A stretch of DNA of 64,000 bases from Coprococcus sp. (lineage in GTDB: Bacteria; Bacillota; Clostridia; Lachnospirales; Lachnospiraceae). The first letter of the stretch is position 1; each line of letters starts with the position of its first letter. The notes beneath the pieces are model-generated. The model saw only the letters and a list, made by a program, of their open reading frames with translations. It ran no database searches and was not told where the DNA came from. The translations under genes were made by a program, and so were the position numbers. Positions 17,501 through 26,423 of the stretch are shown one piece after another. Where the stretch lies: positions 1-64,000 of the forward strand of contig JAGBHU010000013.1 of the NCBI GenBank assembly GCA_017935345.1, in the 5' to 3' direction.

Positions 17501-18139
17501 CAGTATCTGATTAAGGATTTGAAGATTCCTGCCAATGTCATGGAAAGCCTTTATAAGGAGATTGTAAAGGGAAATATCACTGACGAGATATCACGGATGG
17601 CGCTGCTTTATTATTTCAGTAACTGCGGCGGCAGATATAGTGCAGAGCAGAAGGAATGGATACGGGAAAATGTGAAGATATTTATAGATTCCTGTAAGAT
17701 ACTGCCATTCTTTTGGGAATTTGCAAACTTTGCAGCAATACCGCTTGATATGAAGTTTAAGACATATATCATATTCAAGGGCGAAAGCGGCAAACAGGTA
17801 TGGGTAAGCTATAGCTTTGGACAGGAAAGCCATAACATGGCGAAATACAGGTCTGAGCGGATGGAAGAAATAATCCCCGGTATCTATGTAAAGGAAGTCA
17901 TTGTATTCCATGGAGAGTCACTGATTTATTCTGTGGATGGTGTCTGCGGAACTTCGTCGATAGTGGAAAGTGATATTTTAAAGAATACAACCTTTAACAA
18001 GGAGATAAGCGATAGGTTCGAGCTGATAAACAGTATGCTTATCAGTCAGGAAACGCGAAATGATCAGGAGCTTATTCAGGCTATGGATACGTATCTGAAC
18101 AATACCCATTTCTTTGAAGAGAACCTGATTATATTATAA
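14576..18139 (+). CDS. Large DUF5717-family cytoplasmic protein
   Basis: A 1187-residue protein I place in the DUF5717 family, seen in Lachnospiraceae and without assigned function. No signal peptide or membrane helix is visible, so it should be cytoplasmic. Residues 15-115 look like a beta-sandwich module (ISKLELSIEAGTMYQGSF onward), and a second lies at about 195-285, ending in KVKITIL. From about 300 to 950 the sequence is helix-rich with Tyr/Leu-spaced repeats, like a TPR or solenoid scaffold. The last 200 residues are again beta-rich. Start ATG 14576 follows GGGAGAAATTAGCT. It is the first gene of a tight run with the Hsp70-like DUF5716 gene and a TPR-like gene. Confidence 0.8.
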   Translation: MRGIVEQYAKGEFNVDRPEVSISISKLELSIEAGTMYQGSFQVKSANDRPIKLMVYDSRYLIDFDSHTFVGKRNTIHYSFDARGLERGKSFKGNINIITDGGEFRIPYHISIASPYIEAEGKKLEDLFQFAAFAEENWEPAIRIFDSEDFVRTFIGNDENLKRVYDTLNLSLSINQAMEEFLVYTHKKRVLTLTAAQKEILIEMPAELVRATISINKNTWGYTHTKITSDCDFLIPEKSRISGQDFQGNTFDLDFLIDPQKIPEGVNTGYICFWNSYQTIKVKITILRPETVKVTPKSRHNNFMIKKSNDELLRAYIDFRTDKISLAEYTEKTRAALEVLIKYKPEDNMYRLGMLHMYILDGRTEYVKQEFVRIDADTDFEEMEDMAQCYYSYLKSLLGKEKHMIEDTAGLVRQKFNKGRNKLFYFWLLLFVDYSYTEDKWILYDDIQKLYNEGVNSPVIYFEICDMFNKQPLMMKKIAPLEISAIRWGMRNEFVSEDVIVEFVKTVSRLKEFDVHAFKMLESIYDARKDVNTLHTLCDILIKNKMYDNIYHKYYKAAAEADLKFVGLNECYIKSVDKKKYEVIPQPILRYFNYKNILTDEELSYLYANVIYNKEQHMSVYHDYIPSIENFMEKMIVKGMVNDDLTVIYDEFLDPENVKPEFASKLINIIFKRKFVCDNKNIEYIIVAHEELEKEEKIPVVNGEAYVEIISSSAIITLLDNRGGRYIHTIPYRLERIVDERSYLDICGEYTPRDYRLLLYQYNDIDIFSYKDAAEINLARDIASCREVSYGVKQKALLHMVEYYHENYDADVLRKYISKIDLDYINPADSANIIMYYISLRMYEQAFEGMRRFGYMDVDIDELIKIAEYGISDNKHHEDRLLISICVYIYRRGYAGQKILAFLINNYNGSLDEMANLFKSVNSNYRNIDMLSENILAQMMFADGYIESIYDIFEVYYKGRSRGMVVKAFLKYCAHQYLIKDLKIPANVMESLYKEIVKGNITDEISRMALLYYFSNCGGRYSAEQKEWIRENVKIFIDSCKILPFFWEFANFAAIPLDMKFKTYIIFKGESGKQVWVSYSFGQESHNMAKYRSERMEEIIPGIYVKEVIVFHGESLIYSVDGVCGTSSIVESDILKNTTFNKEISDRFELINSMLISQETRNDQELIQAMDTYLNNTHFFEENLIIL

Positions 18140-18153
18140 TGGAGGAGATTCAC

Positions 18154-19482
18154 ATGGGGGAAAATCAGTTGTATCTGGGTCTTGACCTTGGCCCGGAATA
18201 TACACAGCTTAGTTATTATAATATGGACACAGGTGAGCCTGAGTCGGTATATCATAGTGAAGCCAAAGATACATATCTGCTTCCGAATATATTGTTTTAC
18301 AGTCACACCCACAGAAAAAGCGAGGAATCAGGAGAAAAAACAAGCCTGTTTGATTATCCGGGCTGGTGTTCCGGTGCAAAGGCATCTGCATGCAGATTTG
18401 AAGAGGATGGAATTCTGATTGACCGCATTTATCAGAAGGTGCTTATGAATGAGAGCATTGATGTGGAAGGCAGACAGTATAAGGCAAAGGAGCTTCTGGT
18501 AAGACTTTTGGTGCTGCATATCAGGCAGTTTACAAGAGAACTTGAGAACTGTGTTATTAAGAAACTGGTTGTGACGATAGCAGATACGGATATACTGCTG
18601 ATTAAGGCGGTCAGAGAGCTTGCTACGGTACTCCGCCTTTCACAGGAGCAGTTTGATATCGTAAGTCACTTGGACAGCGGACTGTATTACATATTTAACC
18701 AGCCTGAACCGCTTAGGAATAACAGTGTATCTTTATTTGATTTTGGAAATGAAGGGCTTGATTATTACAGGATAGATATAACAAGAAATAAAACCCCTGA
18801 GGTGATAAATGTAACGCATAAGGATTACAGGGATGTGTTTTATTTTGCTAAATTTGGGAAGAATAAAGAGGAAATGGATGAAGCATTTGACGAGATCGTT
18901 AAGAAGCTTATGTCAGAGACCTATATATCCTCTGTTTTTCTGACAGGTATGGGATTTGTCGAAAACTGGATGAAACAGTCAGCCGCAACATTGTGTCAGG
19001 GCAGGCGTGTATTTGTAGGACAGAATATTTATACAAAGGGCGCATGCTACAGAGCGGTAGGTGGTGTATATAAAGCACCATTGGAAAGGTATTTTATTGA
19101 TACGGAATATACGGTTAAATCTCATATAGGAATCAGCCTGCTTGATGGCAGAGACACATTTTGTCCGATTGTTACAGGTGGTGAAGAATGGTTTAACACC
19201 AAGGGAAGGCTGAACATATTTTTAAACGAAACAAACAGGCTGAAGCTTGTTTATAAGAATATACTGACAGATAAGACCAGAAATGAGACAATAGAGATAC
19301 ACGGCCTTCCGCTCAGACCGCCGAAGACTACGAAGATATCGCTTGAGGTTGAATTTATGGATGCTGAGAAAGGTGCAGTTATCATAAGAGATGTAGGATT
19401 TGGCGAACTGTTTCCTACGACAAATAAAATATATCGTAAGGAATTTGAACTGGCAGGAGCTGTAGAGGAAGCACAGAGGTAG
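18154..19482 (+). CDS. DUF5716-family Hsp70/actin-like ATPase
   Basis: A 442-residue protein with the features of an ASKHA (Hsp70/actin/sugar kinase) ATPase. The phosphate-1 loop is LYLGLDLGPEYTQLSYY near the N-terminus, phosphate-2 is SVSLFDFGNEGLDYYRID (about 190), and the adenosine motif is VFLTGMGF (about 268). After GACYRAVGGVYKA (about 300), the last 130 residues are beta-rich and resemble an Hsp70 substrate-binding beta domain (GISLLDGRDTFCPIVTGGEEW). Start 18154 is preferred because GGAGGAG stands 6 bases upstream; an ATG at 18139 overlaps the previous stop. Chaperone-like activity is inferred from fold only. Confidence 0.75.
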   Translation: MGENQLYLGLDLGPEYTQLSYYNMDTGEPESVYHSEAKDTYLLPNILFYSHTHRKSEESGEKTSLFDYPGWCSGAKASACRFEEDGILIDRIYQKVLMNESIDVEGRQYKAKELLVRLLVLHIRQFTRELENCVIKKLVVTIADTDILLIKAVRELATVLRLSQEQFDIVSHLDSGLYYIFNQPEPLRNNSVSLFDFGNEGLDYYRIDITRNKTPEVINVTHKDYRDVFYFAKFGKNKEEMDEAFDEIVKKLMSETYISSVFLTGMGFVENWMKQSAATLCQGRRVFVGQNIYTKGACYRAVGGVYKAPLERYFIDTEYTVKSHIGISLLDGRDTFCPIVTGGEEWFNTKGRLNIFLNETNRLKLVYKNILTDKTRNETIEIHGLPLRPPKTTKISLEVEFMDAEKGAVIIRDVGFGELFPTTNKIYRKEFELAGAVEEAQR

Positions 19483-19487
19483 GATAT

Positions 19488-20324
19488 ATGAATAATATTA
19501 TAGTTTGTAAATCAAAAACCGCAGATAATCCATATACCTTTTTGAATACGAGAATAAGCGTGTATTCATATGAGGAGCTTTGTTATTACATATTTAATAA
19601 TATGGTGCTTATCAGTGAGGATGATATGGCAGAACGTCTTGTCACTTGGATTAGTGATGAGATAGAAATGCCGGAGCTTTCTGACAGGGTGGATGTGCTT
19701 ATAGAAAAGAAGGCATTTGCACAGGATATCATGGTGGAGATACTTACCTATGGCAATTATTACAGCAGCGAAGAAGTAAAAAATTTCATGGAAGAGTGCC
19801 AGAAGTTAAGGAACATGAATCCTCAGGAAATAAGCAAGAAAAAGGCTGACGGATACCTTAAATACAAACATTATATAAAAGCAGGTGCAATATATGATGA
19901 TATAATCGCTTACAAGGAGTCCCGTGGAGAAAACGATGAATTCCTTGGCAACATCTATCATAATAAGGCGGTTGCCTTAGCAGGCAATCTTCAGCTTAAA
20001 GAGGCAAAGGACTGTTTTATCAGAGCGTTTAGCCTGAATAATAATAATGAATCCTTGATAGAATACTTTTGTGTGCTTGCTGTATCGGTGGACACAGCCA
20101 CTCTCCAAAAGGAAATTAAGAAGCGTGGTATGCCTGCAGGATTTTTTGATGATTTGATGATGGAGCTTGGTGACTCAAAAGAGGATGTCAGGGAAATGTC
20201 CATTTACAATAAAGTCCAGAAGGCTGTATTTAACAGAATGAATGGTAATTTAGAGGATTATGACAGGAGAATGGATGGGGTTCTCGGACAGTTGAAGGAC
20301 GAATTCAGAAGTCAGATCGTATAA
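19488..20324 (+). CDS. TPR-like helical protein of the DUF5717/DUF5716 operon
   Basis: A 278-residue, probably all-helical soluble protein. The segment about 120-200 (YLKYKHYIKAGAIYDDIIAY, then LGNIYHNKAVALAGNLQL) has the alternating small and aromatic pattern of two to three TPR units. The ending is a charged helix. It starts 5 bases after the DUF5716 stop, with GAGGTAGG as ribosome site. The order giant protein, Hsp70-like ATPase, TPR protein suggests a co-chaperone or adaptor, but that is inference. I do not recognise a named family. Confidence 0.7.
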   Translation: MNNIIVCKSKTADNPYTFLNTRISVYSYEELCYYIFNNMVLISEDDMAERLVTWISDEIEMPELSDRVDVLIEKKAFAQDIMVEILTYGNYYSSEEVKNFMEECQKLRNMNPQEISKKKADGYLKYKHYIKAGAIYDDIIAYKESRGENDEFLGNIYHNKAVALAGNLQLKEAKDCFIRAFSLNNNNESLIEYFCVLAVSVDTATLQKEIKKRGMPAGFFDDLMMELGDSKEDVREMSIYNKVQKAVFNRMNGNLEDYDRRMDGVLGQLKDEFRSQIV

Positions 20325-20334
20325 GGTAACGGGT

Positions 20335-21216
20335 GTGGAAATAGCATTAGAGCATGGGATTGTTCGTCTCATTGGAACAAGTGAAGCAGGACAAATGAAT
20401 AAGAAGGGCAATATATTTGGAGATATGGAAGATACGATATTAAATCATACCATCCATTTTACCAAGGCGGAGTTGATGCCGGATGGAGTCATTGGCTCCA
20501 TATTAGTTCCAAACGGAGAGGTATTCCACAAAGAAAGAATATCGTTAGGTTATCTGCTTAGGAAGCATGAACTTATCCTGATAGATGACGATACCCATTT
20601 AGATATCAGTAAAAAAATGCTGGAGAATATCAATCAGGTTGGACATAGTACACCGGAAATGTTTTTGTATCATATGCTGCAATATCTTTTAAATGATGAA
20701 CTGGAAGATATGCAGCAGATAGAAGAAGGTTTCTATGAAATGGAAGAGAAGATTCTGAATGATACGATTGAAAATAACCCGACGAAAGCAATTCTTCATT
20801 ATAGAAAGCTCATCATGGAACGGGTTTATTATTACCAGCAAGTGAACGATATGGCAAATAATTTTGTTGATAATGAAAACCATATTTTGTCGGAGCAGGA
20901 GATACTGTGTTTTTCCAATCTGGCTGACAGGTCGGAACGACTTTATGACCACGCTCAGATGCTGCGGGAATATTTAAATCAGATTCGTGAGGTATATCAG
21001 CAGCAGCTTGATATCAGACAGAATAAATCCATGTCAGTACTGACTGTTATTACAGCCGTTTTTCTGCCACTTACGCTGGTGGCAGGATGGTATGGAATGA
21101 ATTTTGCAAATATGCCCGAGCTGGGCTTTCGGTATTCATATCTGATTGTAATATGTATTTGTATAGTAATTATCATTGGTGAGATCATATTATTTAAAAA
21201 GAAGAAATGGTTTTGA
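20335..21216 (+). CDS. corA: CorA-family divalent metal ion transporter
   Basis: A magnesium/divalent cation channel of the CorA family, 293 residues. A cytoplasmic N-terminal domain and a long stalk helix (about 110-225) lead to two C-terminal membrane helices. The signature GMN is present in AGWYGMNFANMPE (about 250), at the end of the first helix, and the second helix ends in the basic tail FKKKKWF. The start codon is GTG at 20335, preceded by AAGG, 10 bases after the TPR gene, so it belongs to the same transcript. A functional link with the chaperone-like genes is not evident. Confidence 0.87.
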   Translation: MEIALEHGIVRLIGTSEAGQMNKKGNIFGDMEDTILNHTIHFTKAELMPDGVIGSILVPNGEVFHKERISLGYLLRKHELILIDDDTHLDISKKMLENINQVGHSTPEMFLYHMLQYLLNDELEDMQQIEEGFYEMEEKILNDTIENNPTKAILHYRKLIMERVYYYQQVNDMANNFVDNENHILSEQEILCFSNLADRSERLYDHAQMLREYLNQIREVYQQQLDIRQNKSMSVLTVITAVFLPLTLVAGWYGMNFANMPELGFRYSYLIVICICIVIIIGEIILFKKKKWF

Positions 21217-21223
21217 AATTACC

Positions 21224-21253
21224 TTGACACCAGAAACCATTATGTTGTACTAT
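21224..21253 (+). promoter_or_regulatory. Promoter of the T-box/valS transcript
   Basis: TTGACA (21224-21229), an 18-base spacer and TACTAT (21248-21253) give a near-consensus sigma-A promoter just after corA. Transcription would begin near 21260 and run into the T-box leader. Confidence 0.6.
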
Positions 21254-21329
21254 CTCATTGAGAATTACAATATTTACATTCTAAGACAGATATGTATATA
21301 TTACGAATCATATTATAAAAGCATTGACA

Positions 21330-21620
21330 AAGAGGAGTAATATTAACACCCCTTTACAGAGAGAAAATTCCATCGGCTGGGAGAATTTTCAAGAGAGGAT
21401 AATATGAAGGTAGCTTTGTAGCTGTGTAGTTGAACATGTGATATGAAAATGTGATTTTAAATGATAAAAAGCACATAAGCATAGACGATGTTGATATTAT
21501 TTCACATAACTAGATTACGCCGGTTCGTTCCCGTTATAGAATAAGATAAGCAACAAACCAAGGTGGTAACGCGATTCATCGCCCTTCGAAATATATTGTA
21601 TATATCGAAGGGCTTTTTTA
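21330..21620 (+). ncRNA. T-box leader of valS
   Basis: A tRNA-sensing riboswitch. Stem I starts with the purine-rich AGAGAGAAAATTCC and the complementary GGGAGAATTTTC. The candidate specifier triplet GTA (Val) lies in ATGAAGGTAGC (about 21402-21412). The T-box itself is AGGTGGTAACGCG (21561-21573), which pairs with the ACC of uncharged tRNA-Val. The terminator CCCTTCGA...TCGAAGGG with a T-run follows at 21582-21619. Uncharged tRNA would stabilise the antiterminator and switch on valS. Confidence 0.9.
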
Positions 21621-21676
21621 TTACATTAGAACATATAATGCTGCCACAATACATAAAGTGAAGAAAGGGAAAGAAG

Positions 21677-24319
21677 ATGAAGGAATTAGAAAAGACATAC
21701 GACCCTTCCCAGATTGAAGAGAGATTATATAGGAAATGGGAAGAAAAGAAATATTTTCATGCAGAGGTAGACAGAAGCAAGAAGCCGTTTACGATTGTTA
21801 TGCCGCCTCCAAATGTAACAGGACAGCTCCACATGGGACATGCCCTTGATAATACCATGCAGGATATCCTGATTCGTTTTAAGAGAATGCAGGGATATAG
21901 TGCACTGTGGCAGCCGGGCACAGACCATGCGGCGATTGCTACGGAGGTAAAGGTTACAGAGAAGCTAAAGGAACAGGGAATAGATAAAAAAGAAATAGGC
22001 CGTGAGGAATTTTTAAAGCATGCATGGGCATGGAAGGAGGAATACGGTAACCGGATTGTAAGCCAGCTCAAGAAGATGGGTTCCTCTGCCGACTGGGACA
22101 GAGAACGGTTTACCATGGATGAAGGCTGTTCCAATGCGGTTAAGGAAGTATTTGTAAATCTTTACGAGAAGGGATATATCTATAAAGGTTCAAGAATCAT
22201 AAACTGGTGTCCTGTTTGTAAAACATCAATATCGGATGCAGAGGTTATACACGAGGAGCAGGACGGACATTTTTGGCATATCAATTATCCTGTAGTTGGC
22301 GAGCCGGGAAGATTTGTTGAAATCGCAACCACAAGACCGGAGACGCTCCTTGGCGATACGGCAGTAGCTGTCAATCCTGAGGATGAGCGATATACGGATA
22401 TTGTAGGCAAGATGCTGGAGCTTCCGCTTACGGGAAGACAGATACCTGTTATTGCAGATGAATATGTAGATAAGGAGTTCGGAACAGGCTGTGTTAAGAT
22501 TACACCGGCACATGACCCGAACGACTTTGAGGTAGGAAAGCGTCACAACCTTGAAGAAATTAATATTATGAATGATGATGCCACCATCAATGAGTTGGGG
22601 GGCAAATATGCAGGAATGGACCGTTACGAAGCCAGAAAGCAGATGGTAGCAGACCTTGACGCATTGGGACTTCTTGTTAAAGTCGTTCCACACAGTCATA
22701 ATGTAGGAACACATGACAGATGTAAGACAACGGTAGAGCCGATGATAAAGCCACAGTGGTTCGTACGCATGAAGGAAATGGGTCAGGCTGCACTTGATAT
22801 GGTAAAGACAGATGATTTGTCATTTGTGCCGGAGCAGTTTGACAAGACATATATTCACTGGCTGGAGAATATTCGTGACTGGTGTATATCAAGACAGTTA
22901 TGGTGGGGACACAGAATACCTGCATGGTATTGTGACGAATGTCATGAGGAAATCGTAAGCAGAGAAGTACCGACTGTTTGTCCGAAGTGTGGCTGTACAC
23001 ATCTGACACAGGATGAAGATACACTTGATACATGGTTTTCATCAGCGCTTTGGCCATTTTCCACACTGGGCTGGCCGGAGAAAACACCGGAGCTGGATTA
23101 TTTCTATCCAACAAGCGTACTGGTAACAGGATATGATATCATTTTCTTCTGGGTAGTAAGAATGGTATTTTCAGCGATTGAGCAGACCGGAGTCAGTCCG
23201 TTTAAGCATGTTCTGATTCATGGACTGGTTCGTGATGACAAGGGACGTAAAATGAGTAAATCCCTCGGAAACGGAATTGATCCACTTGAGGTAATTGACA
23301 AATACGGAGCAGACGCCCTTCGTCTTACCCTGATTACGGGGAATGCACCCGGAAATGATATGCGTTTCTATTGGGAGCGGGTTGAAAATTCAAGAAATTT
23401 TGCAAATAAAATCTGGAATGCTGCGCGTTTTATTATGATGAACGTAGAAAAAGCTGATATATCAGGGGTAAGTCCGGCTGATTTGACGATTGCCGACAGA
23501 TGGATTCTCTCTAAGGTAAATGATTTGGCAGAAGAAATGACAGAGAATATGGAGAAATATGAGCTTGGTATTGCTGTGTCAAAGGTATATGACTTCATTT
23601 GGGAGGAGTTCTGTGACTGGTATATTGAGATGGTTAAACCGAGACTTTATCATGATGCTGATGAGACAAAGGCGGCAGCTCTTTGGACATTGAAGACCGT
23701 TTTAATTCAGGCGCTGAAGCTTCTTCATCCATATATGCCATTTATTACAGAGGAAATATTCTGTAATATTCAGGATGAAGAGGAATCCATTATGATTTCC
23801 AACTGGCCTGTTAAGAAAACAGAGTGGAGCTTTAAAGAGGATGAGGCAGCTGTTGATACAATAAAGGCAGCAGTTCGGGCAATTCGGAATCTCCGTACAG
23901 AGATGAATGTGCCGCCAAGCAAGAAGGCTACCGTATATGTGGTATCGGCAAAGCCTGAGATAAGAGATATATTTGAAGCATCAAAGAGCTTTTTTGCGAC
24001 ACTTGGTTATGCAAGTGAGGTATTTGTATGTAAAGATAAGGCAGGAATAGATGAAAATGCCGTTTCAACACTGATACATGATGCTTCGGTTTATATTCCG
24101 CTTGTAGAATTGGTGGATATTGATAAGGAAATAGAACGTCTTGAGAAGGAAAAGACAAAGCTTTCTGCCGAAATAAAGAGAGCTTCCGGTATGCTTGCAA
24201 ATCCGAAATTTGTAGATAAAGCACCGGCATCAAAGGTAGAAGAGGAAAAAGCAAAGCTTGCAAAATATACAGAAATGGCAGAGCAGGTAGCAGAGAGACT
24301 TGCACAGCTTAAGAAATAG
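21677..24319 (+). CDS. valS: Valyl-tRNA synthetase
   Basis: A class I aminoacyl-tRNA synthetase charging tRNA-Val, 880 residues, normal for the family. HIGH is seen as HMGH (52-55) in [22 protein letters not shown] lies at about 525 in [11 protein letters not shown]. The inserted editing domain (about 190-340) contains [16 protein letters not shown]. Zinc-type cysteines are seen in CDECHEE and CPKCGC (about 418-440). The last 70 residues form the Lys/Glu coiled coil that clamps the tRNA. The purine-rich GAAAGGGAAAGAAG serves as ribosome site. Controlled by the T-box leader immediately upstream. Confidence 0.97.
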   Translation: MKELEKTYDPSQIEERLYRKWEEKKYFHAEVDRSKKPFTIVMPPPNVTGQLHMGHALDNTMQDILIRFKRMQGYSALWQPGTDHAAIATEVKVTEKLKEQGIDKKEIGREEFLKHAWAWKEEYGNRIVSQLKKMGSSADWDRERFTMDEGCSNAVKEVFVNLYEKGYIYKGSRIINWCPVCKTSISDAEVIHEEQDGHFWHINYPVVGEPGRFVEIATTRPETLLGDTAVAVNPEDERYTDIVGKMLELPLTGRQIPVIADEYVDKEFGTGCVKITPAHDPNDFEVGKRHNLEEINIMNDDATINELGGKYAGMDRYEARKQMVADLDALGLLVKVVPHSHNVGTHDRCKTTVEPMIKPQWFVRMKEMGQAALDMVKTDDLSFVPEQFDKTYIHWLENIRDWCISRQLWWGHRIPAWYCDECHEEIVSREVPTVCPKCGCTHLTQDEDTLDTWFSSALWPFSTLGWPEKTPELDYFYPTSVLVTGYDIIFFWVVRMVFSAIEQTGVSPFKHVLIHGLVRDDKGRKMSKSLGNGIDPLEVIDKYGADALRLTLITGNAPGNDMRFYWERVENSRNFANKIWNAARFIMMNVEKADISGVSPADLTIADRWILSKVNDLAEEMTENMEKYELGIAVSKVYDFIWEEFCDWYIEMVKPRLYHDADETKAAALWTLKTVLIQALKLLHPYMPFITEEIFCNIQDEEESIMISNWPVKKTEWSFKEDEAAVDTIKAAVRAIRNLRTEMNVPPSKKATVYVVSAKPEIRDIFEASKSFFATLGYASEVFVCKDKAGIDENAVSTLIHDASVYIPLVELVDIDKEIERLEKEKTKLSAEIKRASGMLANPKFVDKAPASKVEEEKAKLAKYTEMAEQVAERLAQLKK

Positions 24320-24441
24320 TTAAAAAAGAACTATTTGCCATCAGATGTAATAAATGTTATACGGCTGAAGGAAGTATATTGTTCACTCATTTGCACAAAA
24401 TATTATTGTCAGCAAAAGCTGATAAAAATGAGTGGGGGTAT

Positions 24442-24666
24442 ATGAATATGTCAAAGAATAAGTATGCTTCAGACAGCTATAGTAATGATTCCGTGTCTGA
24501 TAATTCACAGAATAAGGCTACAAATAAGGCGTCTAACCAGACATCAAACAAGTCATCCAATAAGGCGTCAAACAAAGCCACAGACAAGGCGTCAAACAAC
24601 ACCTATAATGGTGCAGCAGATACTACAAATTATTCAAATTCTACAAATTCTTCAAATTGCAGATAG
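24442..24666 (+). CDS. Small Asn/Lys/Ser/Thr-rich tetrapeptide-repeat protein
   Basis: A 74-residue hydrophilic protein with about seven tandem four-residue units of the form Asn-Lys-Ala-Ser/Thr (NKAT NKAS NQTS NKSS NKAS NKAT DKAS) in its middle. It ends in an Asn/Ser-rich tail SSNCR with one Cys. It has no hydrophobic segment, so it should be soluble and disordered. Start 24442 follows GTGGGGG; the frame extends 21 codons upstream without a ribosome site. The underlying DNA is a degenerate 12-base repeat. It is followed by a strong terminator. Its size and composition recall small spore proteins, but I see no known signature and assign no function. Confidence 0.6.
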   Translation: MNMSKNKYASDSYSNDSVSDNSQNKATNKASNQTSNKSSNKASNKATDKASNNTYNGAADTTNYSNSTNSSNCR

Positions 24667-24688
24667 TAGAAGCTAGTATCTAAACATT

Positions 24689-24751
24689 AAAGGGTCACAA
24701 TCTGGTGTCAGGATATGAAAAATATCAGGACGAGACTGTGACCCTTTTTTT
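24689..24751 (+). terminator. Intrinsic terminator after the repeat protein
   Basis: Arms AAAGGGTCACA (24689-24699) and TGTGACCCTTT (from 24738), followed by a run of seven T. The intervening 38 bases can extend the stem imperfectly. Confidence 0.88.
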
Positions 24752-24763
24752 AGGAGAATACAA

Positions 24764-26038
24764 ATGACAAAAAAACAAACCAAACGACAGGCAAAGCGCA
24801 TTTTAGGAATCATAATCGCATTGACAGTAATTCTTGGCATTTTATTGATGATGACGCTTCTATTGATGAAAGAAATGAAAGCGGATAGAGAAAATGATAA
24901 AAATGAGACAACCGAAGCCATAGCTTGGGTTGAAACAACCGATGGAATAACCGACGTTATAACAACAGAGGCTGTAAGCACGACAGAGGAGCCTACGGAA
25001 TCTCCGGAGGAAATCGTAAACAGAGAACTCGAAGAGTTGGTTGCACATATGACTCTTGAAGAAAAGGTCGGTCAGATGTTCTTTATTAGAGCAGATGCTT
25101 CATTTGACCAGACCACATTTGACACCTATCATCCGGGCGGCATTCTCCTGTTTGGACAGGATGTAGAAAATAAGACGGTTTCACAGCTTCGGGATTATAT
25201 AGGTTCGTTTCAGCGCTATAGTACATATCCGCTTTTTATAGGGATTGATGAAGAGGGAGGAACCGTTACAAGGGTAAGCCATAACAGCAATCTTGTTGAA
25301 GAAGCCTTTGAGTCACCGAGGAACCTGTACGAGCAGGGGGGATTTGAAGCAGTCATAGAGGATTCTCACAAGAAATCATCGCTTCTAAAGTCATTTGGAA
25401 TCAATGTGAATTTTGCACCGGTAGTTGATTATTCGGTTGATTATGGGGATTTTATGTATCAGAGAGCCTTCGGCAATAATATAGAAGAAACATGTGAATT
25501 TGCAGAAAAAATTGTTTTCGCCATGAAGGAGGATCAAATGGGATGTGTGCTGAAGCATTTTCCGGGATATGGAAATAACGGAGATACACATACAAATATC
25601 ATTACAGATTACAGAGAATATGATATATTTGTAGAACAGGATTTCCTCCCGTTTCAATCAGGAATAGAAGCAGGAGCCGACTCGGTTCTGGTAAGTCATA
25701 ATATAGTGGTCTCGATGGATGAGACATATCCTGCATCATTGTCTGAAAATGTGCACAGAATACTTAGGGAAGATTTGGGCTTTGAAGGGGTTATTATAAC
25801 GGATGACCTTGCCATGAGCGGTGTCGCTGACTTTGTAAGTGTCGATGCAGCAGCAGTACAGGCGGTAAAAGCGGGAAATGATATGATGATTGTATCAGAC
25901 TATGCGGTGCAGTATGACGCAGTTGTAGCGGCAGTACAAAATGGAGAGCTTGATATACAGAAGATTGATGAGTCGGTTATCAGAATTCTGAGGTGGAAAT
26001 ATAATCTCGGACTTTTGGAGGATTTAGGTACATATTAG
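24764..26038 (+). CDS. nagZ: Membrane-anchored beta-N-acetylhexosaminidase (glycoside hydrolase family 3, NagZ-like)
   Basis: A GH3 enzyme that removes N-acetylglucosamine from peptidoglycan fragments or other glycans. A basic N-terminus and one hydrophobic helix (about 14-38) anchor it outside the membrane, followed by a Thr/Glu-rich linker to about 85. The catalytic TIM barrel shows GGILLFGQDV, GIDEEGGTVTRV, the NagZ loop KHFPGYGNNGDTHTN (about 263-277, with the catalytic His) and IITDDLAMSG (about 344, with the nucleophile Asp). At 424 residues it has only the barrel domain. TAGGAG precedes the ATG directly after the upstream terminator. Confidence 0.9.
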   Translation: MTKKQTKRQAKRILGIIIALTVILGILLMMTLLLMKEMKADRENDKNETTEAIAWVETTDGITDVITTEAVSTTEEPTESPEEIVNRELEELVAHMTLEEKVGQMFFIRADASFDQTTFDTYHPGGILLFGQDVENKTVSQLRDYIGSFQRYSTYPLFIGIDEEGGTVTRVSHNSNLVEEAFESPRNLYEQGGFEAVIEDSHKKSSLLKSFGINVNFAPVVDYSVDYGDFMYQRAFGNNIEETCEFAEKIVFAMKEDQMGCVLKHFPGYGNNGDTHTNIITDYREYDIFVEQDFLPFQSGIEAGADSVLVSHNIVVSMDETYPASLSENVHRILREDLGFEGVIITDDLAMSGVADFVSVDAAAVQAVKAGNDMMIVSDYAVQYDAVVAAVQNGELDIQKIDESVIRILRWKYNLGLLEDLGTY

Positions 26039-26104
26039 AGAAATTGCTCATACCATATATCAGGGAAAAATTTTATTTGACTAAATTATATGGGGTGAGA
26101 ATAG

Positions 26105-26413
26105 ATGAGATTTGGTAGTATTCCCATAAGGAATATATTGCAGGAGGCTGTGCGATACGGCGGCATTATAGTCGATGTGAGAGAGCAGGAGGAGTTCCTT
26201 AAGGGACATATTCCGATGGCTGTAAATGTGCCGCTTGAAGATATAAAGGCAGGAAATTTTTCGCTACCAAAAAGCAGATTTCTTCTGTTATACTGTACTT
26301 ATGGTGGCGGCAGTACAATGGCCTCCCGGATACTCAGCCAGGAGGGATATAAGGTAATTAACACAATAGGTGGTTTAGTCCAGTATACGGGGGCGTTAAC
26401 CAAAGAGCGATAG
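26105..26413 (+). CDS. Rhodanese-like domain protein
   Basis: A single-domain rhodanese of 102 residues, a cytoplasmic sulfur carrier or thiosulfate sulfurtransferase. It shows IIVDVREQEEFLKGHIPMAVNVPLED, split here as IIVDVREQEEFLKGHI then PMAVNVPLED, the normal first half. The active-site loop is YCTYGGGSTMASR, with catalytic Cys at about residue 63. The loop is Gly-rich, and its substrate cannot be predicted. It lies 10 bases before the methyltransferase gene and probably shares its transcript. Confidence 0.85.
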   Translation: MRFGSIPIRNILQEAVRYGGIIVDVREQEEFLKGHIPMAVNVPLEDIKAGNFSLPKSRFLLLYCTYGGGSTMASRILSQEGYKVINTIGGLVQYTGALTKER

Positions 26414-26423
26414 AGGAAGACAT

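Noticed and set aside
21324-21346. A second TTGACA before valS as an alternative promoter.
   Set aside because: No -10 box lies at 16-18 bases, and this DNA is part of the T-box leader.
24510-24600. Short regular repeats that could suggest a CRISPR array.
   Set aside because: The period is 12 bases, in frame with codons for a tetrapeptide repeat; there are no spacers and no cas genes.
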